This document shows, in pieces, positions 25,241-35,244 of a stretch of 64,000 nt of DNA. Numbering within the stretch: the first letter of the stretch is position 1; every line of letters begins with the position of its first letter. The stretch comes from a virus. Location: positions 60,855 to 124,854 of the IMG/VR virus record IMGVR_UViG_3300019757_000164. One strand, given 5' to 3'. Position numbers and translations under genes: made by a program. The notes under the pieces were generated by a model, which saw nothing but the letters and a program-made list of their open reading frames with translations, was not told the origin of the DNA and did no database searches.

Positions 25241-26462
25241 AGAAAAACAAGCAGACAAACAAATAGCAGAAGCTTTAGATTTTCTTTCTGAGCAAGGCTA
25301 TAATATACCAAAACGAGGTAGAAAAACTGCCACAGATATTAAAAGAGAAATAAAAGCATCAAAAGCTACACTCGAAAAATATAATTACAAAGTACAAGGT
25401 GAGAATGAATACACTTGTACAGACTGTGGTAAATCGCTTAGTATTAAAGAAAACAATTTTTATATGTCACAATCAAGAATGTATAGTGGAGTGGGTCTAA
25501 TCTCAGTATGTAAGAAGTGTCTAGAGAGATATTTTAATGACTATATGATAGTTAACAATGGAGACGTAAAGTTATCATTCTATATGTTGTGCAGAGAGGT
25601 TAATGCCGTATTTGCACTATCTGCTGTAGACATGGCTATTAGTAGTAAAAACTCTACATTCAAAACATACTTTCAAAAGATAAATAGCTTGAAGCAATAC
25701 CAAGGCATGAGTTTTAAAGATAGCGATCCATTTGACTCAACCACTGCTGAAGTAAAAGAACAGAGAGAGGTTGAATCTGGAAAGCTAAAATTAAGCAAAG
25801 AAGAGAGACAGGCTAAAAAAGAGGTAGTTGAAGCAATAGGAAGAGATCCTTTTGTTGATTTGCCAGTTTCTGATCAAAAACTATTGTATCCAGAACTTCT
25901 AGAGCATATAGATGAGGATGTTCAAGAGAATCCATTTTTGGTTAGCCAGATAGTACAAGTTGTTTTAAATAACAATACTATATCCAAGCTAAATCAAATG
26001 TTGTCAAGGTTAGCAACAGATGTAACAGAGGCACATAAAAATGACGATAAAATTAGAAATTTGATAAACAACATAAAGAATTTATCAAGCGCTACAACTT
26101 CAATAGCAAAAGAAAATGGAATCGCAAAAAAGGGTGGAGAAGGAAAGAAGCGGTCTACTTTGACGGGTATGATGTTATACTACAGAGACTTAGATTTAGA
26201 CGAGATAGAAGTAGATTATTATGATCAAGTTGGCTCAATCGGCATGGAAAGAGTGCAAAAGATGTCGATGAAAGCTATATTTGACCAAGGGTTATTTAAT
26301 GATAATGATTTGCAAGAAATGTTAAGTCATAGTAGAAAGTTAGTTGAATCACTTGAAAAAGAAAAAAATAAATTAGAAGAAGAAAACAGGAAACTAAAAG
26401 TTATCCTAACAAATAATAAGATAGACTATAAGGTTGGTGATGTTGATGCATCCACAAGCTAA
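25227..26462 (+). CDS. Putative terminase small subunit-like protein
   Basis: A 411-aa protein. Near residues 62-100 is a zinc site (CTDCGKS ... CKKCLERYF); the middle is helical, and the last ~50 residues form a coiled coil (HSRKLVESLEKEKNKLEEEN). It lies directly before and overlaps TerL, the usual place of the small terminase, and its overall shape (N-terminal DNA-binding zinc domain, C-terminal coiled coil) fits that role. No direct family match is recognised, so this is inference from place. Confidence 0.5.
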   Translation: MATAKEKQADKQIAEALDFLSEQGYNIPKRGRKTATDIKREIKASKATLEKYNYKVQGENEYTCTDCGKSLSIKENNFYMSQSRMYSGVGLISVCKKCLERYFNDYMIVNNGDVKLSFYMLCREVNAVFALSAVDMAISSKNSTFKTYFQKINSLKQYQGMSFKDSDPFDSTTAEVKEQREVESGKLKLSKEERQAKKEVVEAIGRDPFVDLPVSDQKLLYPELLEHIDEDVQENPFLVSQIVQVVLNNNTISKLNQMLSRLATDVTEAHKNDDKIRNLINNIKNLSSATTSIAKENGIAKKGGEGKKRSTLTGMMLYYRDLDLDEIEVDYYDQVGSIGMERVQKMSMKAIFDQGLFNDNDLQEMLSHSRKLVESLEKEKNKLEEENRKLKVILTNNKIDYKVGDVDASTS

Positions 26463-28290
26463 TAAATTTGTAAACCAATCATCAAAAAAGAAAGTTTTTC
26501 TAACAGAAAGAAAAAGAATAGTATACAAAGGCAATGCAAAGTTCATAAAGTTTCTCAGAAGAAATCCTGTAATAGCGTGTGAGTTGTTGCTAGGTATTAG
26601 ATTAATGGATTCACAGAAATTAATTTTGCAAAAAACTTGGAACACGAAATACAATGTATGGGCGTGTACTCGTAACTTTGGGAAAAGTTTCCTATTGGAT
26701 GTTATAGCAATGCTCAAAATGTTGTTGTATCCAAACCTTTCTATATACTTGGTTTCAAGTAAAGGTAATCAGGCAATTGAGAGCTTCCTCAAGTTGGAAG
26801 ATATTGCCAAACAAAGAATAGAATCAATACCTTCTTTGAAGGATATTTTTATGACAGAGGTTGTATCGTCATCGAATTCTGATGGATTTGTACATGATAA
26901 GGGATCACATAAGGTAGGTCTTATTAACAATTCAACTATTTATACATTAAACTCAGTTCCAGATAACGTCAGGGGTAAAAGAAGCCAACTTGTCCTCATT
27001 GATGAGGCGGGGTTTACGGACGAAGAACTGATAAACGTTGTAATTCCATTTATATCACAAAAGACTGACTTCAAATTATCAACAGAAGAAAGCTTTGACC
27101 AAGAGTTACTCAGAAAACAAGTTCCATCTCAAATAATATTTTCTTCATCAGCATCGGAAGTTGATCATAAGTTTGCAAGAACCTACAAGGAGTATGCAAT
27201 AAAGATGATAGCAGGAGATAGCAATTATGCTGTATTTGATATACCATGTGATGTACCATTAGCGCCTATGGTTGATAGCAAGCCAGCACCGCCACTACTT
27301 GAACAAGGTGAAATAGACGATATGCTTAAAATGAACTATGATAAAGCCATGCGCGAGTACTTCAATAAATTTCAAAAATCAGGCGGAATAGAACAAATGA
27401 TAAAACTTAGTCAAGTAAGAAAGGCTGAGAAGTTTGTTAGACCAATGTTATTCTCAAACTCAAAAGGGGAACGGTTCATAATTGCAATGGATTCTGCACT
27501 ACAAAGTGATAATTCAATCATAATGGTTATGCAAATTCTTTATGATGAAATGAGAGGGTATTACGGAAGAATAGTTAACTGTATCAATTTGAATGACACG
27601 GAGAAAAAAGGTAATATACAATTAAACTCAGAAGTACAGATGAAGAGACTAAAACAAACGATACTAGATTATAATATAGATGAAAAAGACTATGAAAAAA
27701 TTGATCGTCTAATGGTTGATATTGGTCACGCTGGTATGCAGGTTTTCTTAGACTTGATGCTTGCTGACTGGTATGATGATGATGGAATAAAACATAAGGG
27801 ATTTATTGACTCCACTCATCCAAGATGGGAAACTGAGAAAAGAAATCATCCTAATGCGTGGGATAACGTCGATGCAGTTAGTCCATCTAAATATAAAAGG
27901 AGTATGTGTGAAGACTTATTTGAGCTAATGAGAATGAATTTGATTGAGTTTCCTCAAGAATATGATCACAAAGGTCATATATTTGATGAGATAGATGGCG
28001 AAGTTAAAAGAATAGAGCTAACACAAGAAGAAGAACTTGCTTTGGCGAATATAGATATACTAAAAACAGAAATGACATCAATTCATAAACTAGGAACTAG
28101 AGATAACCCTAAATATGAATTGCCGAAAAATAAAGTTAGACGTATACACGATGATAGATTCTACTGTCTCATAATGTTGGCTAAGAGATTGGCTGAAATA
28201 AGAAGAAAAGATGAATTATCAAAATCAAGATCAAAGAAAAAATTCAACATAAACAACGCACAATCATGTGTTACATCGATATCACTCTAA
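26440..28290 (+). CDS. terL: Terminase large subunit
   Basis: A ~616-aa packaging ATPase and nuclease. Walker A-like ACTRNFGKSF and Walker B LVLIDEAG give the ATPase half; the C-terminal RNase H-like nuclease has IIAMDSALQSDN, DRLMVDIGHAGMQ and VRRIHDDRFYCLIMLAKR, holding the acidic metal ligands. It cuts concatemeric DNA and drives it into the prohead through the portal, which is the next gene. The start is uncertain among TTG 26434, ATG 26440 and ATG 26446; ATG 26440 is best spaced from AAGG. Overlaps the previous gene. Confidence 0.9.
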   Translation: MLMHPQANKFVNQSSKKKVFLTERKRIVYKGNAKFIKFLRRNPVIACELLLGIRLMDSQKLILQKTWNTKYNVWACTRNFGKSFLLDVIAMLKMLLYPNLSIYLVSSKGNQAIESFLKLEDIAKQRIESIPSLKDIFMTEVVSSSNSDGFVHDKGSHKVGLINNSTIYTLNSVPDNVRGKRSQLVLIDEAGFTDEELINVVIPFISQKTDFKLSTEESFDQELLRKQVPSQIIFSSSASEVDHKFARTYKEYAIKMIAGDSNYAVFDIPCDVPLAPMVDSKPAPPLLEQGEIDDMLKMNYDKAMREYFNKFQKSGGIEQMIKLSQVRKAEKFVRPMLFSNSKGERFIIAMDSALQSDNSIIMVMQILYDEMRGYYGRIVNCINLNDTEKKGNIQLNSEVQMKRLKQTILDYNIDEKDYEKIDRLMVDIGHAGMQVFLDLMLADWYDDDGIKHKGFIDSTHPRWETEKRNHPNAWDNVDAVSPSKYKRSMCEDLFELMRMNLIEFPQEYDHKGHIFDEIDGEVKRIELTQEEELALANIDILKTEMTSIHKLGTRDNPKYELPKNKVRRIHDDRFYCLIMLAKRLAEIRRKDELSKSRSKKKFNINNAQSCVTSISL

Positions 28291-28305
28291 AGAAAGGAGG
28301 TAGAA

Positions 28306-29982
28306 ATGACAAAGAAGACTACGGTAAATGAGAATGAAGAATTCATTGTTGAAGTTGTTGATGAAGGAGAATCTGATGAAGCTTTAGTTGTAACAAGTAC
28401 GAAAGACTTTACACAAGATCTGCTAAAGAAAGCAATGTCATCTTATGCTGGAAGCGAGAAAACATATTCTCAACAAGTAGATGAACGAGCTTTTATGAAG
28501 ACATCTTTAACTGAAGCCAAGATAGAAGAACTCGCGTTTTTACCACAGGACAATATCGAAAAAGTCCAGCAAATTAATAGTTATATTGACCTTTATCTAA
28601 ACAAAGATGATATCATAGGTAGGGTATATGAAATCATAGAAGCAAATACAAATGCAGATTTCCAGCTATCCTATCCAAAAGTAGAAGGTAGAAATAAAGA
28701 AATAAAACTAAAGAAAGTAAAAGATATAATAGATGAATTCAACAAGCAAATTGAGTTGGAAGAATTAATCATAGAGACTATACCATATGCATATGCAAAC
28801 GGAAATAGAATGTTATATCTAAGAAAAACAAAATACGGTACATATCAAGTAGATAGATATCCACTAGGAATGGTTCAGTATTCATCTTATAAGGTAAATA
28901 ATGAACCAGTTGTAGTATTTAGTTTGCCAGATTTGCTAGGTAGGATGACCGGACAAACATTAATTAGTCCATTTTCAACGAATTCACTAACGACTTTCGA
29001 TCTTAGAATGTTTCCTGATATGGAAGATGAAATAAGAGAAAATTTTTCAACTGAAATTTATAGAGCTTATCTGGAAAGAAAGCCAACAGTTACATTAAAC
29101 ACTGACTTAACCGCTGTAATAAGAACAAACAATCGCGGAAAAAGATATGGAGTGTCTCCAATTTTCAAAGCATTAAATCCAGCACTTAAACTAGAAGTAC
29201 AAGAGAAAAGTGATACAATGGACTCAAAAGCTAGAGGAAAGAAGATTATATTCCAGAGAATATCAGATAAATTATTAGGAGAAAATGGTGAAGATATAGA
29301 TTTATCTCCATCTATATATTCTCACAATGAATTTGTTAAAGCTTGGAAGGGTGAGATTGTAGTTTACACAGGAGCACCTTGGGTTGAAGATGTAAAATAT
29401 GTTGAGCCAAAACAATCGTCAGAGCATTCAAATGCACTTAATTATTATAGAAGTAAAGTTCTGTCTGCATTAGGAATAACTTTCTTAAATGGAGATTCAA
29501 AAACTGGTACAGCTACAGCTCAAATGTCACTTAATGAACTAATGAAAGAAATTGATAAGATAGCAAAACAATTATCAAACAATATAAATAAGTGGTATAA
29601 ATATATTCTGAATGAAGCTGGGTTGCCAATTGAATATGCGCCTACAATCGAGGTTCTCGACTCTGAAATCATGAACTTGAGTATTAGGATGCAACTTGCA
29701 GATAGTTTATTTAATAAATACGGTGCATCATATAGATCTACGTATGAATTAATGGGCATGGATTATGAATCAGAGAAAGAAAAAAGAGAATCTGAGAACG
29801 AAGAAAACTTAGATAAGGAAGTATTCTACGCTAGACAAACAGCATTTACTTTCTCTGCAAAAGGCGAGGAAGATTATGTGTATGAAGGTAATGATGGTAC
29901 GGATAATAAAGATAAACAGTCGAAAACCCCTCAGCAACAAACAAATGATGAAATTAGAAAAGAAGGTGAGACAGATGTTTAA
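28306..29982 (+). CDS. Portal protein
   Basis: A 558-aa protein directly after TerL with AAAGGAGG. Features typical of portals: an early helical clip region (NSYIDLYLNKDDIIGRVYEI), the central wing (AYANGNRMLYLRKTKYGTYQ), NYYRSKVLSALGITFLNGDS, the long helix around NNINKWYKYILNEAGLPIEY, and an acidic Gln/Lys-rich tail. Forms the dodecameric DNA channel and connects head and tail. Identity rests on these patterns and on position. Confidence 0.85.
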   Translation: MTKKTTVNENEEFIVEVVDEGESDEALVVTSTKDFTQDLLKKAMSSYAGSEKTYSQQVDERAFMKTSLTEAKIEELAFLPQDNIEKVQQINSYIDLYLNKDDIIGRVYEIIEANTNADFQLSYPKVEGRNKEIKLKKVKDIIDEFNKQIELEELIIETIPYAYANGNRMLYLRKTKYGTYQVDRYPLGMVQYSSYKVNNEPVVVFSLPDLLGRMTGQTLISPFSTNSLTTFDLRMFPDMEDEIRENFSTEIYRAYLERKPTVTLNTDLTAVIRTNNRGKRYGVSPIFKALNPALKLEVQEKSDTMDSKARGKKIIFQRISDKLLGENGEDIDLSPSIYSHNEFVKAWKGEIVVYTGAPWVEDVKYVEPKQSSEHSNALNYYRSKVLSALGITFLNGDSKTGTATAQMSLNELMKEIDKIAKQLSNNINKWYKYILNEAGLPIEYAPTIEVLDSEIMNLSIRMQLADSLFNKYGASYRSTYELMGMDYESEKEKRESENEENLDKEVFYARQTAFTFSAKGEEDYVYEGNDGTDNKDKQSKTPQQQTNDEIRKEGETDV

Positions 29983-30142
29983 ATTATTAGCAGAAAATAA
30001 AAACTCATATTCTTACTTGGTAGTAATAGAAGGAGTTAAATACACTATAGAAGTTTCAAATAATGGTAAACTTTTAGATATATCGCCATATGTTATAAAA
30101 ATGGAAGTATCTAGCAACAACAGAAGAATGGAATTTGGATAG
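29975..30142 (+). CDS. Small protein between portal and scaffold genes
   Basis: A 55-aa protein (MFKLLAENKNSYSYLVVIEG...) whose ATG lies within the last codons of the portal gene (8-nt overlap), after AGAAGGTGAG. A longer frame upstream is only the portal gene read in another frame. Beta-rich; probably a small structural or assembly protein. No family recognised. Confidence 0.6.
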   Translation: MFKLLAENKNSYSYLVVIEGVKYTIEVSNNGKLLDISPYVIKMEVSSNNRRMEFG

Positions 30143-30150
30143 GAGGCAAT

Positions 30151-31842
30151 ATGAAAGACAATAATATTATAGTAGCCTCTGGCAATAATGTAGAAGTATC
30201 ACAGTCTGAAGATGGTTTATGTCTATATGTGACAGCTAATATGGGATTTCTAAATAACTATAACTTAAATGGAGTAATGTTGACAAACTCAGAAAAAGCA
30301 GATGAGTCTGTAAGAACTCTTATTAACAGACCAATAAAAGGAAAATTAAGAAAAGATTTTTTTGGAAATGAGAGATTTGGAAGCCATGAAGCATATGAAG
30401 ACGAAGAAGGAAGATTGAGGTTCAACACTGAAACGATTGGAACTCACTATAATGCTTTTATACAGGATGTGGAAGTTCAGTTGTTGCATGGAAGCAGAGA
30501 AAAGGCAATTTTGCCATGTATGTTTGGTCAAGCAATTATTTGGATTGATGAATATCCTTCCTATGCAGAAGCTATAGTAAAATTATATTCAGAAGGAAGG
30601 CTTGGAACAAGCTGGGAATTATTTGGCAATGACTTTACTGATGATGGAGGACTAGCTGAATCTTTAGGAATTGATAATCCAAGATCTTATTCTTCATGGA
30701 CTATGACGGCAAATACAATAATTGGGGTTCAACCAGCATATGGGGAGAATAGCAGAATAATTCATACATCTCAAGATGAAGATGCAAATAGAATATTATC
30801 CGAGGCACTTGAAAAAGACTTTTCACAAACTACAAGAAAAGAAGATTATGGTACTGGAAACTCAATAGAGATTGATAGATCCGTAGATTCTGCAAGCAAC
30901 TCTTCTTGGGGTGACGTTAATAAAACTGATCTAAGGAATAAAGCATTAAAAGCAAAAAATTATAAATCTTTAGTGGATTTTATTTATTTAGATGTAGAAG
31001 AAAGCTGGGAAGATGCACCTAGTCAAAAATTATCTTATCCAGTAGGTCAAATAATTGGAGATAGAGCTGTATATAATATCAATGGAATACAATCAGCATT
31101 GGCATTTTTAAGAAATCCAAATACTGAAAATAATCCAGAGGTAAATAGAAAATTAAGAAAACTTTATGAAAAGTTTGACTTGGATACAAAAAACTTTAAC
31201 TCAACCCATCATAACGATGATGAGGATGATTATAAAAACAATAGTGATAACCAATCTCAGAATCAAACTAGCGAATCTGAGAGTAATGGAAGGAGCACAG
31301 ACATGGAAGAAAGATTAAAGCAACTAGAACTTGATCTTGCTGAGGCTAACCAGAAGCTTAAAGAATATGAAGAAGCTGGTAAGGATGCTGAGATCGCACA
31401 ATTAAAAGAAGAGATGGAAACTCTTAAAACTGAGAAATCAGATGCAGAGGAAAAATTAGTTAAAGCTACTGAAAGTTTAGAAACTCTAACTTCTCAAGTT
31501 GAAGAATTAAAGCCTTACAAAGAGAAAATTGAAGTTATTGAAGCTGAAAAAGCTGAGACTGAAAAACAGGTTAAAATTGCTGAGTTGACAGAAATGGTGA
31601 CTAAGGGCGATTATGTAACAAAAGAAGAATTAGAAACAAGCGAAGAGTTGAAAACTATGATTTCAGAATGCAATGAAGATGCTTTAAAAGTATTCAGAGC
31701 AGAAAGAATCTTAGAAAAGCTTGACGCAGAAGAAAAGAAGGATGTTGAAACTTCACAATCTAAAGAGAAAAATACTAGAAAAGACTTCTCAGAAGATACA
31801 AAAGTTTCAAAAGATGCTATGACTGATTTTTTAAATTTATAG
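30151..31842 (+). CDS. Capsid scaffold with N-terminal protease-like domain
   Basis: A 563-aa protein between portal and capsid. Residues ~1-330 resemble the N-terminal part of phage prohead protease/scaffold fusions (VYLYVTAN-like strand, INRPIKGKLRKDFFGNERFG, GSREKAILPCMFGQAIIW, EGRLGTSWELFG). Residues ~340-540 are acidic and coiled-coil (ERLKQLELDLAEANQKLKEY), the usual scaffold layout. Likely guides prohead assembly and is lost at maturation. I cannot show catalytic residues; since a ClpP-type protease is also present, the N-terminal domain may be inactive. Confidence 0.7.
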   Translation: MKDNNIIVASGNNVEVSQSEDGLCLYVTANMGFLNNYNLNGVMLTNSEKADESVRTLINRPIKGKLRKDFFGNERFGSHEAYEDEEGRLRFNTETIGTHYNAFIQDVEVQLLHGSREKAILPCMFGQAIIWIDEYPSYAEAIVKLYSEGRLGTSWELFGNDFTDDGGLAESLGIDNPRSYSSWTMTANTIIGVQPAYGENSRIIHTSQDEDANRILSEALEKDFSQTTRKEDYGTGNSIEIDRSVDSASNSSWGDVNKTDLRNKALKAKNYKSLVDFIYLDVEESWEDAPSQKLSYPVGQIIGDRAVYNINGIQSALAFLRNPNTENNPEVNRKLRKLYEKFDLDTKNFNSTHHNDDEDDYKNNSDNQSQNQTSESESNGRSTDMEERLKQLELDLAEANQKLKEYEEAGKDAEIAQLKEEMETLKTEKSDAEEKLVKATESLETLTSQVEELKPYKEKIEVIEAEKAETEKQVKIAELTEMVTKGDYVTKEELETSEELKTMISECNEDALKVFRAERILEKLDAEEKKDVETSQSKEKNTRKDFSEDTKVSKDAMTDFLNL

Positions 31843-31854
31843 GAGGAATAAGAT

Positions 31855-32316
31855 ATGTATAGAAGATTACAATCAAACTTTGGAAAAACAAAGAACGCAA
31901 TGTTTACTGCTGGTGAAGCAATGGTTAAAGGTATGTTGGTAGTAAAAGATTACTCTGACAGTACTGTAAACTTACCAGCATCTGCAACAGCAGTTAATGT
32001 ATTTATCGTAGATTTCGATCCAGAATACACTGGATTATTGTCAGTAGAGAACAATGTATCAGATTACGATGCTAGATTAAATGATATCGCATTAGGCGAC
32101 AGAGTTACTTTAGAACTTTTACAAGTTGGCGAAAAATATGGTACTGATCAATTTATCGCTACTGGTATCGCAGTAGGTGACCCATTAGAAGTAGGCACTG
32201 ATGGTAAATTAGCAAAACATACAGGTACTTCACCATTTGTTGCAACTGATATTGCATATGATGATGCAGGAAATACTTTATTAGTATTTGAAATCACTGA
32301 AACGCCATTTGCGTAA
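31855..32316 (+). CDS. Capsid decoration-like protein
   Basis: A 153-aa protein rich in beta strands and small residues (GEAMVKGMLVVKDYSDSTVN, VGDPLEVGTDGKLAKHTGTS), directly before the major capsid gene. The phrase 'V...GDPLEVGTDGKL' is typical of head decoration proteins of the gpD/DUF2190 type that stabilise the capsid. Inferred from composition and position. Confidence 0.65.
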   Translation: MYRRLQSNFGKTKNAMFTAGEAMVKGMLVVKDYSDSTVNLPASATAVNVFIVDFDPEYTGLLSVENNVSDYDARLNDIALGDRVTLELLQVGEKYGTDQFIATGIAVGDPLEVGTDGKLAKHTGTSPFVATDIAYDDAGNTLLVFEITETPFA

Positions 32317-32344
32317 TAAATATAGAATATAGGAGGAAGTATAT

Positions 32345-33346
32345 ATGTTTGAATTATCAGAAGTTATGAAAAAAGACGGAAGAATGCTTGAGTGGGCGCA
32401 AAAGGTTAACGCAAGCGAAAAAGGTAAGAGAGTTACATTTTCAGAAGAAGATACACAAATTTCAGAAGCAGTTGACGTATGGGCAAAAGAAATTGGTGAA
32501 GGTAAGAGATCATCAAGAGAATTATCTGCTTATTTACAAAAAGTAATCCAGCCGGAAGTTTATGATGCTCCAATGGATTTATTAAATATGTTCTTTATGG
32601 AAAATCCATCTATTGGTGAATTTGACGACTGGACTATCGATAAAGCTCCAAAGAATACATTACAAGCTTACGAATCAGCTAAAAATGGTAATGTAGATAA
32701 GTCTTATGTTGACTTTGAGAAAATCGTTCCAGTTACTAAGCATTTACAAATTGAAACTGAATTAAAGATGATGGACTTAAGAAAAGGTGGATTTAAGTCA
32801 GTTGCTTTAATGACTGAATGGGCTATTAATGAGTTTAGAAATAGAATGTTTTTCTATATGTTTGATACAATAGACGCTACAATCACTGGCGCAGATCAAA
32901 CAGCTACAGCATCTGGCGCACCTGACAAAACAACTATGGACAAGATGGCTAAATATGTTAGATCTGAATTAGTTTCTGGTACTCCAATGACTTTGTCTAA
33001 CTCTGACAGAGCGTTTGAGATTAGTGAATTACCGGGTGCGACTTTACTTTCAGACCCTATGAGAGATGAAATTAATACTACTGGTATTTTAGCTACTTAT
33101 AGACAATTAAAGATTAACGAAATTGCGGCTTCTAGAGAAACTGGTAATGGCGATAAATTAATCAATCCAGACAGAGTTTATGGTATCGCTGGTCAAATCG
33201 GCGAGAGAGCACTCAAGGGTCAATTGAGAGTTTTATCTGCTGAAGATATCAACAACGAAGTTATTGAACTTAAGTTTACTGGATTTGAGTTTACTTATGC
33301 GATCACTTATCCAGAAAAAGTTTTTAAATTAACAATTACTGCATAA
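32345..33346 (+). CDS. Major capsid protein
   Basis: A 333-aa protein following scaffold and decoration genes with AGGAGG. It contains the pattern seen in HK97-fold capsids: an early helical part (ELSAYLQKVIQPEVYDAPMD), VDFEKIVPVTKHLQIETELK (spine/E-loop area), NEFRNRMFFYMFDTIDATI, and a C-terminal FTGFEFTYAITYPEKVFKLT. Codon use is the least A+T-extreme of the window, in line with high expression, and a terminator follows at once. HK97 fold is inferred. Confidence 0.8.
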   Translation: MFELSEVMKKDGRMLEWAQKVNASEKGKRVTFSEEDTQISEAVDVWAKEIGEGKRSSRELSAYLQKVIQPEVYDAPMDLLNMFFMENPSIGEFDDWTIDKAPKNTLQAYESAKNGNVDKSYVDFEKIVPVTKHLQIETELKMMDLRKGGFKSVALMTEWAINEFRNRMFFYMFDTIDATITGADQTATASGAPDKTTMDKMAKYVRSELVSGTPMTLSNSDRAFEISELPGATLLSDPMRDEINTTGILATYRQLKINEIAASRETGNGDKLINPDRVYGIAGQIGERALKGQLRVLSAEDINNEVIELKFTGFEFTYAITYPEKVFKLTITA

Positions 33347-33354
33347 AAAGTAAT

Positions 33355-33381
33355 GGACTGTCTTTTGGCAGTCCTTATTTT
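33355..33381 (+). terminator. Intrinsic terminator after the major capsid gene
   Basis: GGACTG (33355-33360), 8-nt loop, CAGTCC (33369-33374), then TTATTTT. It may reduce read-through so that capsid protein is made in excess. Confidence 0.75.
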
Positions 33382-33405
33382 CCAAATTAGAAGGGAGAGA
33401 AAAGT

Positions 33406-34062
33406 ATGAAAGAAAAATATATCGTAAATAATTTTTATAATTTTATCAGTTTACCAACAGAGGACATTAAAAAGCCTTTATATATTGATGCAGGAAATTT
33501 GAATTCTCTGGAGCCTAGATTTAAGAAATTGACTTTAGATGAAATTAGATATATCAATTTAATGTCTGATGTTTTTAAAACAGGAAGATTGGAATTCTTA
33601 AGAGATGATGAAGAAGAGTTGTTTGAAGAACTTGGTATTGAAAAAGAAGAAGGAACATTTTTCTATGCTGAAGACGTACTAGATACAGTAAAACATCCAA
33701 CTAAAGAAAAACTAGAAAAAGTTGTCAAAATTAACAGCTTAAATACAATTGATTTATTCAGAGGTATTGTTATTTCGTTCAGAAATTTAGGAAATGAAGA
33801 CGTTTCAAATAGAGTGCTTACTGTTGTTAACAAGAGAAGAGATGAAGTTTACGCTAATCCGGGGAAAGAGACTACAATTTCTATTAAGAAAACAAGTGCT
33901 GAAGTAGAAATAGAAACAAGAGAAAAAGCTATGGAAGAAGCTATGGCAAGTGCTTTAGCAGATATGCAAGCAAAACTCAAGAAAGATTACGATAAAAAGC
34001 TTAAGAAAGAATTAGATAAAATTAAAAAAGAAGCTAAAAAAGAGGAAGATAGTAATAAATAA
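33406..34062 (+). CDS. Putative virion-assembly protein
   Basis: A 218-aa protein in the head-tail joining region. The N-terminal 150 residues have short beta strands and helices (VNNFYNFISLPTEDIKKPLY); the last ~60 form a Lys/Glu-rich coiled coil (KAMEEAMASALADMQAKLKK). GGGAG ribosome binding site. Role unknown; position suggests a head completion or assembly factor. Confidence 0.55.
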   Translation: MKEKYIVNNFYNFISLPTEDIKKPLYIDAGNLNSLEPRFKKLTLDEIRYINLMSDVFKTGRLEFLRDDEEELFEELGIEKEEGTFFYAEDVLDTVKHPTKEKLEKVVKINSLNTIDLFRGIVISFRNLGNEDVSNRVLTVVNKRRDEVYANPGKETTISIKKTSAEVEIETREKAMEEAMASALADMQAKLKKDYDKKLKKELDKIKKEAKKEEDSNK

Positions 34063-34066
34063 TAAA

Positions 34067-34089
34067 AACATACATTAAGGGGGTGTGTT
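34067..34089 (+). promoter_or_regulatory. Hairpin exposing or masking the ribosome binding site of the GIY-YIG gene
   Basis: AACATAC (34067-34073) pairs with GTGTGTT (34083-34089), one wobble, placing AAGGGGG in the loop 5-10 nt before the GTG start. Such a hairpin can restrict translation, as is known for phage homing endonuclease genes. Confidence 0.4.
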
Positions 34090-34092
34090 CTA

Positions 34093-35244
34093 GTGAATAA
34101 AAGTAATAAAAAAAGAACACATCATGAATTCCTTGATGAGTTGAGAATTAAAAATAAATATGCGTATGATAATTTAGTATTTGTTGAAGAGTACATTAAT
34201 TGCAAACAAAAGATTACAGCAAGAAGTAGGTATGGATTAGTCTGGGTTTATCCGGGACATCTCCTAAAAGGTGCTGTATGGACGAATAATTCAGCTTTAG
34301 ATAAAACCAGCTATTTTATAGAAAAATTAAAGTATGTAAATCCTAGAATTTCAGAATCAATAATAAGATTCAACAGTGAATATATTTCAGGATATAAGAA
34401 TATTCGATTCGAAACAAAATATGGTGAATGTGCTATTTCTCCAAACAGACTACTAAATCTTAAAGATGAAATTGGCATAAAAAGTGCAGTTGACAAAACC
34501 GACTACTTCATGCGCGAGTTAAGAGATATTAATAAGAGTTGTTTTGACAGGATATTATATTTGACAAGTGAGTATGAAGGTGCATTGAAAAAGATAAAAT
34601 TCATGACTAATCACGGAGAGTGTGCAATGTCTCCCGACTCCATGAAATCAAAAAAAGCTATGCCAACATTTGAGTCAGCACTCAATAAGACACAGTACTT
34701 AATATCAGAGGCTAGGGAAATTCATGGCGACTTATATGATTACAGTATGTTTGAATACACAGGCAGTAGTCACACACTTTATCCAATAATATGTAAAGAA
34801 CATGAAGTATTTCATCAAGACTTTGCTAGTCATAAACAAGGATTTGGGTGCAAAAAGTGTTCAGATGCTAAAAAAGATGGGTTTTATTCTGTGTATCGTG
34901 CGAACAAAAATGAGAAAGAATATAAAGCCATGAAATCGGGGGTATATATTCTTGAGATGGCAGATGAAAATGAAAAATTTTACAAGATAGGGTTGTCAAA
35001 AAACGTAAATAAAAGAAGATCTCAAATAGAAAAAAGAAGTAATTACTCTGTTACATTGTTATGGTCATTAGACTGCAATTTATATGATGCAATAATGATA
35101 GAGAATAAGTTACATGATATAAATAAAGAATTCAAGTACAACCCAAATACTTATTTTGAAGGATATACGGAAAGTTTTTTAAAATTATCAAAAGAGACGA
35201 TATTAAAGATGAGAGGAGGGATACTAGATGAACACAACGTTTGA
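34093..35244 (+). CDS. GIY-YIG (T5orf172-type) homing endonuclease
   Basis: A 383-aa protein starting at GTG 34093. Residues ~1-200 hold three diverged repeats of about 60 residues (each with 'FI.ELR.IN...F..I.Y.SEY.G..KKI.F.T..GECA.SP...'), then a DUF723-like unit (EAREIHGDLYDYSMFEYTGS ... HKQGFGCKKCS). The C-terminus (~280-375) is the nuclease: SGVYILEMADENEKFYKIGL, then NVNKRRSQIEKRSNY. It is inserted between two head-tail genes, and its 3' end overlaps the next gene's start by 17 nt and supplies that gene's ribosome binding site. Confidence 0.8.
   Translation: MNKSNKKRTHHEFLDELRIKNKYAYDNLVFVEEYINCKQKITARSRYGLVWVYPGHLLKGAVWTNNSALDKTSYFIEKLKYVNPRISESIIRFNSEYISGYKNIRFETKYGECAISPNRLLNLKDEIGIKSAVDKTDYFMRELRDINKSCFDRILYLTSEYEGALKKIKFMTNHGECAMSPDSMKSKKAMPTFESALNKTQYLISEAREIHGDLYDYSMFEYTGSSHTLYPIICKEHEVFHQDFASHKQGFGCKKCSDAKKDGFYSVYRANKNEKEYKAMKSGVYILEMADENEKFYKIGLSKNVNKRRSQIEKRSNYSVTLLWSLDCNLYDAIMIENKLHDINKEFKYNPNTYFEGYTESFLKLSKETILKMRGGILDEHNV

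Noticed and set aside
29876-29974. N-terminal extension of the small gene after the portal gene
   Set aside because: It is the portal coding sequence read in another frame; ATG 29975 has the ribosome binding site.
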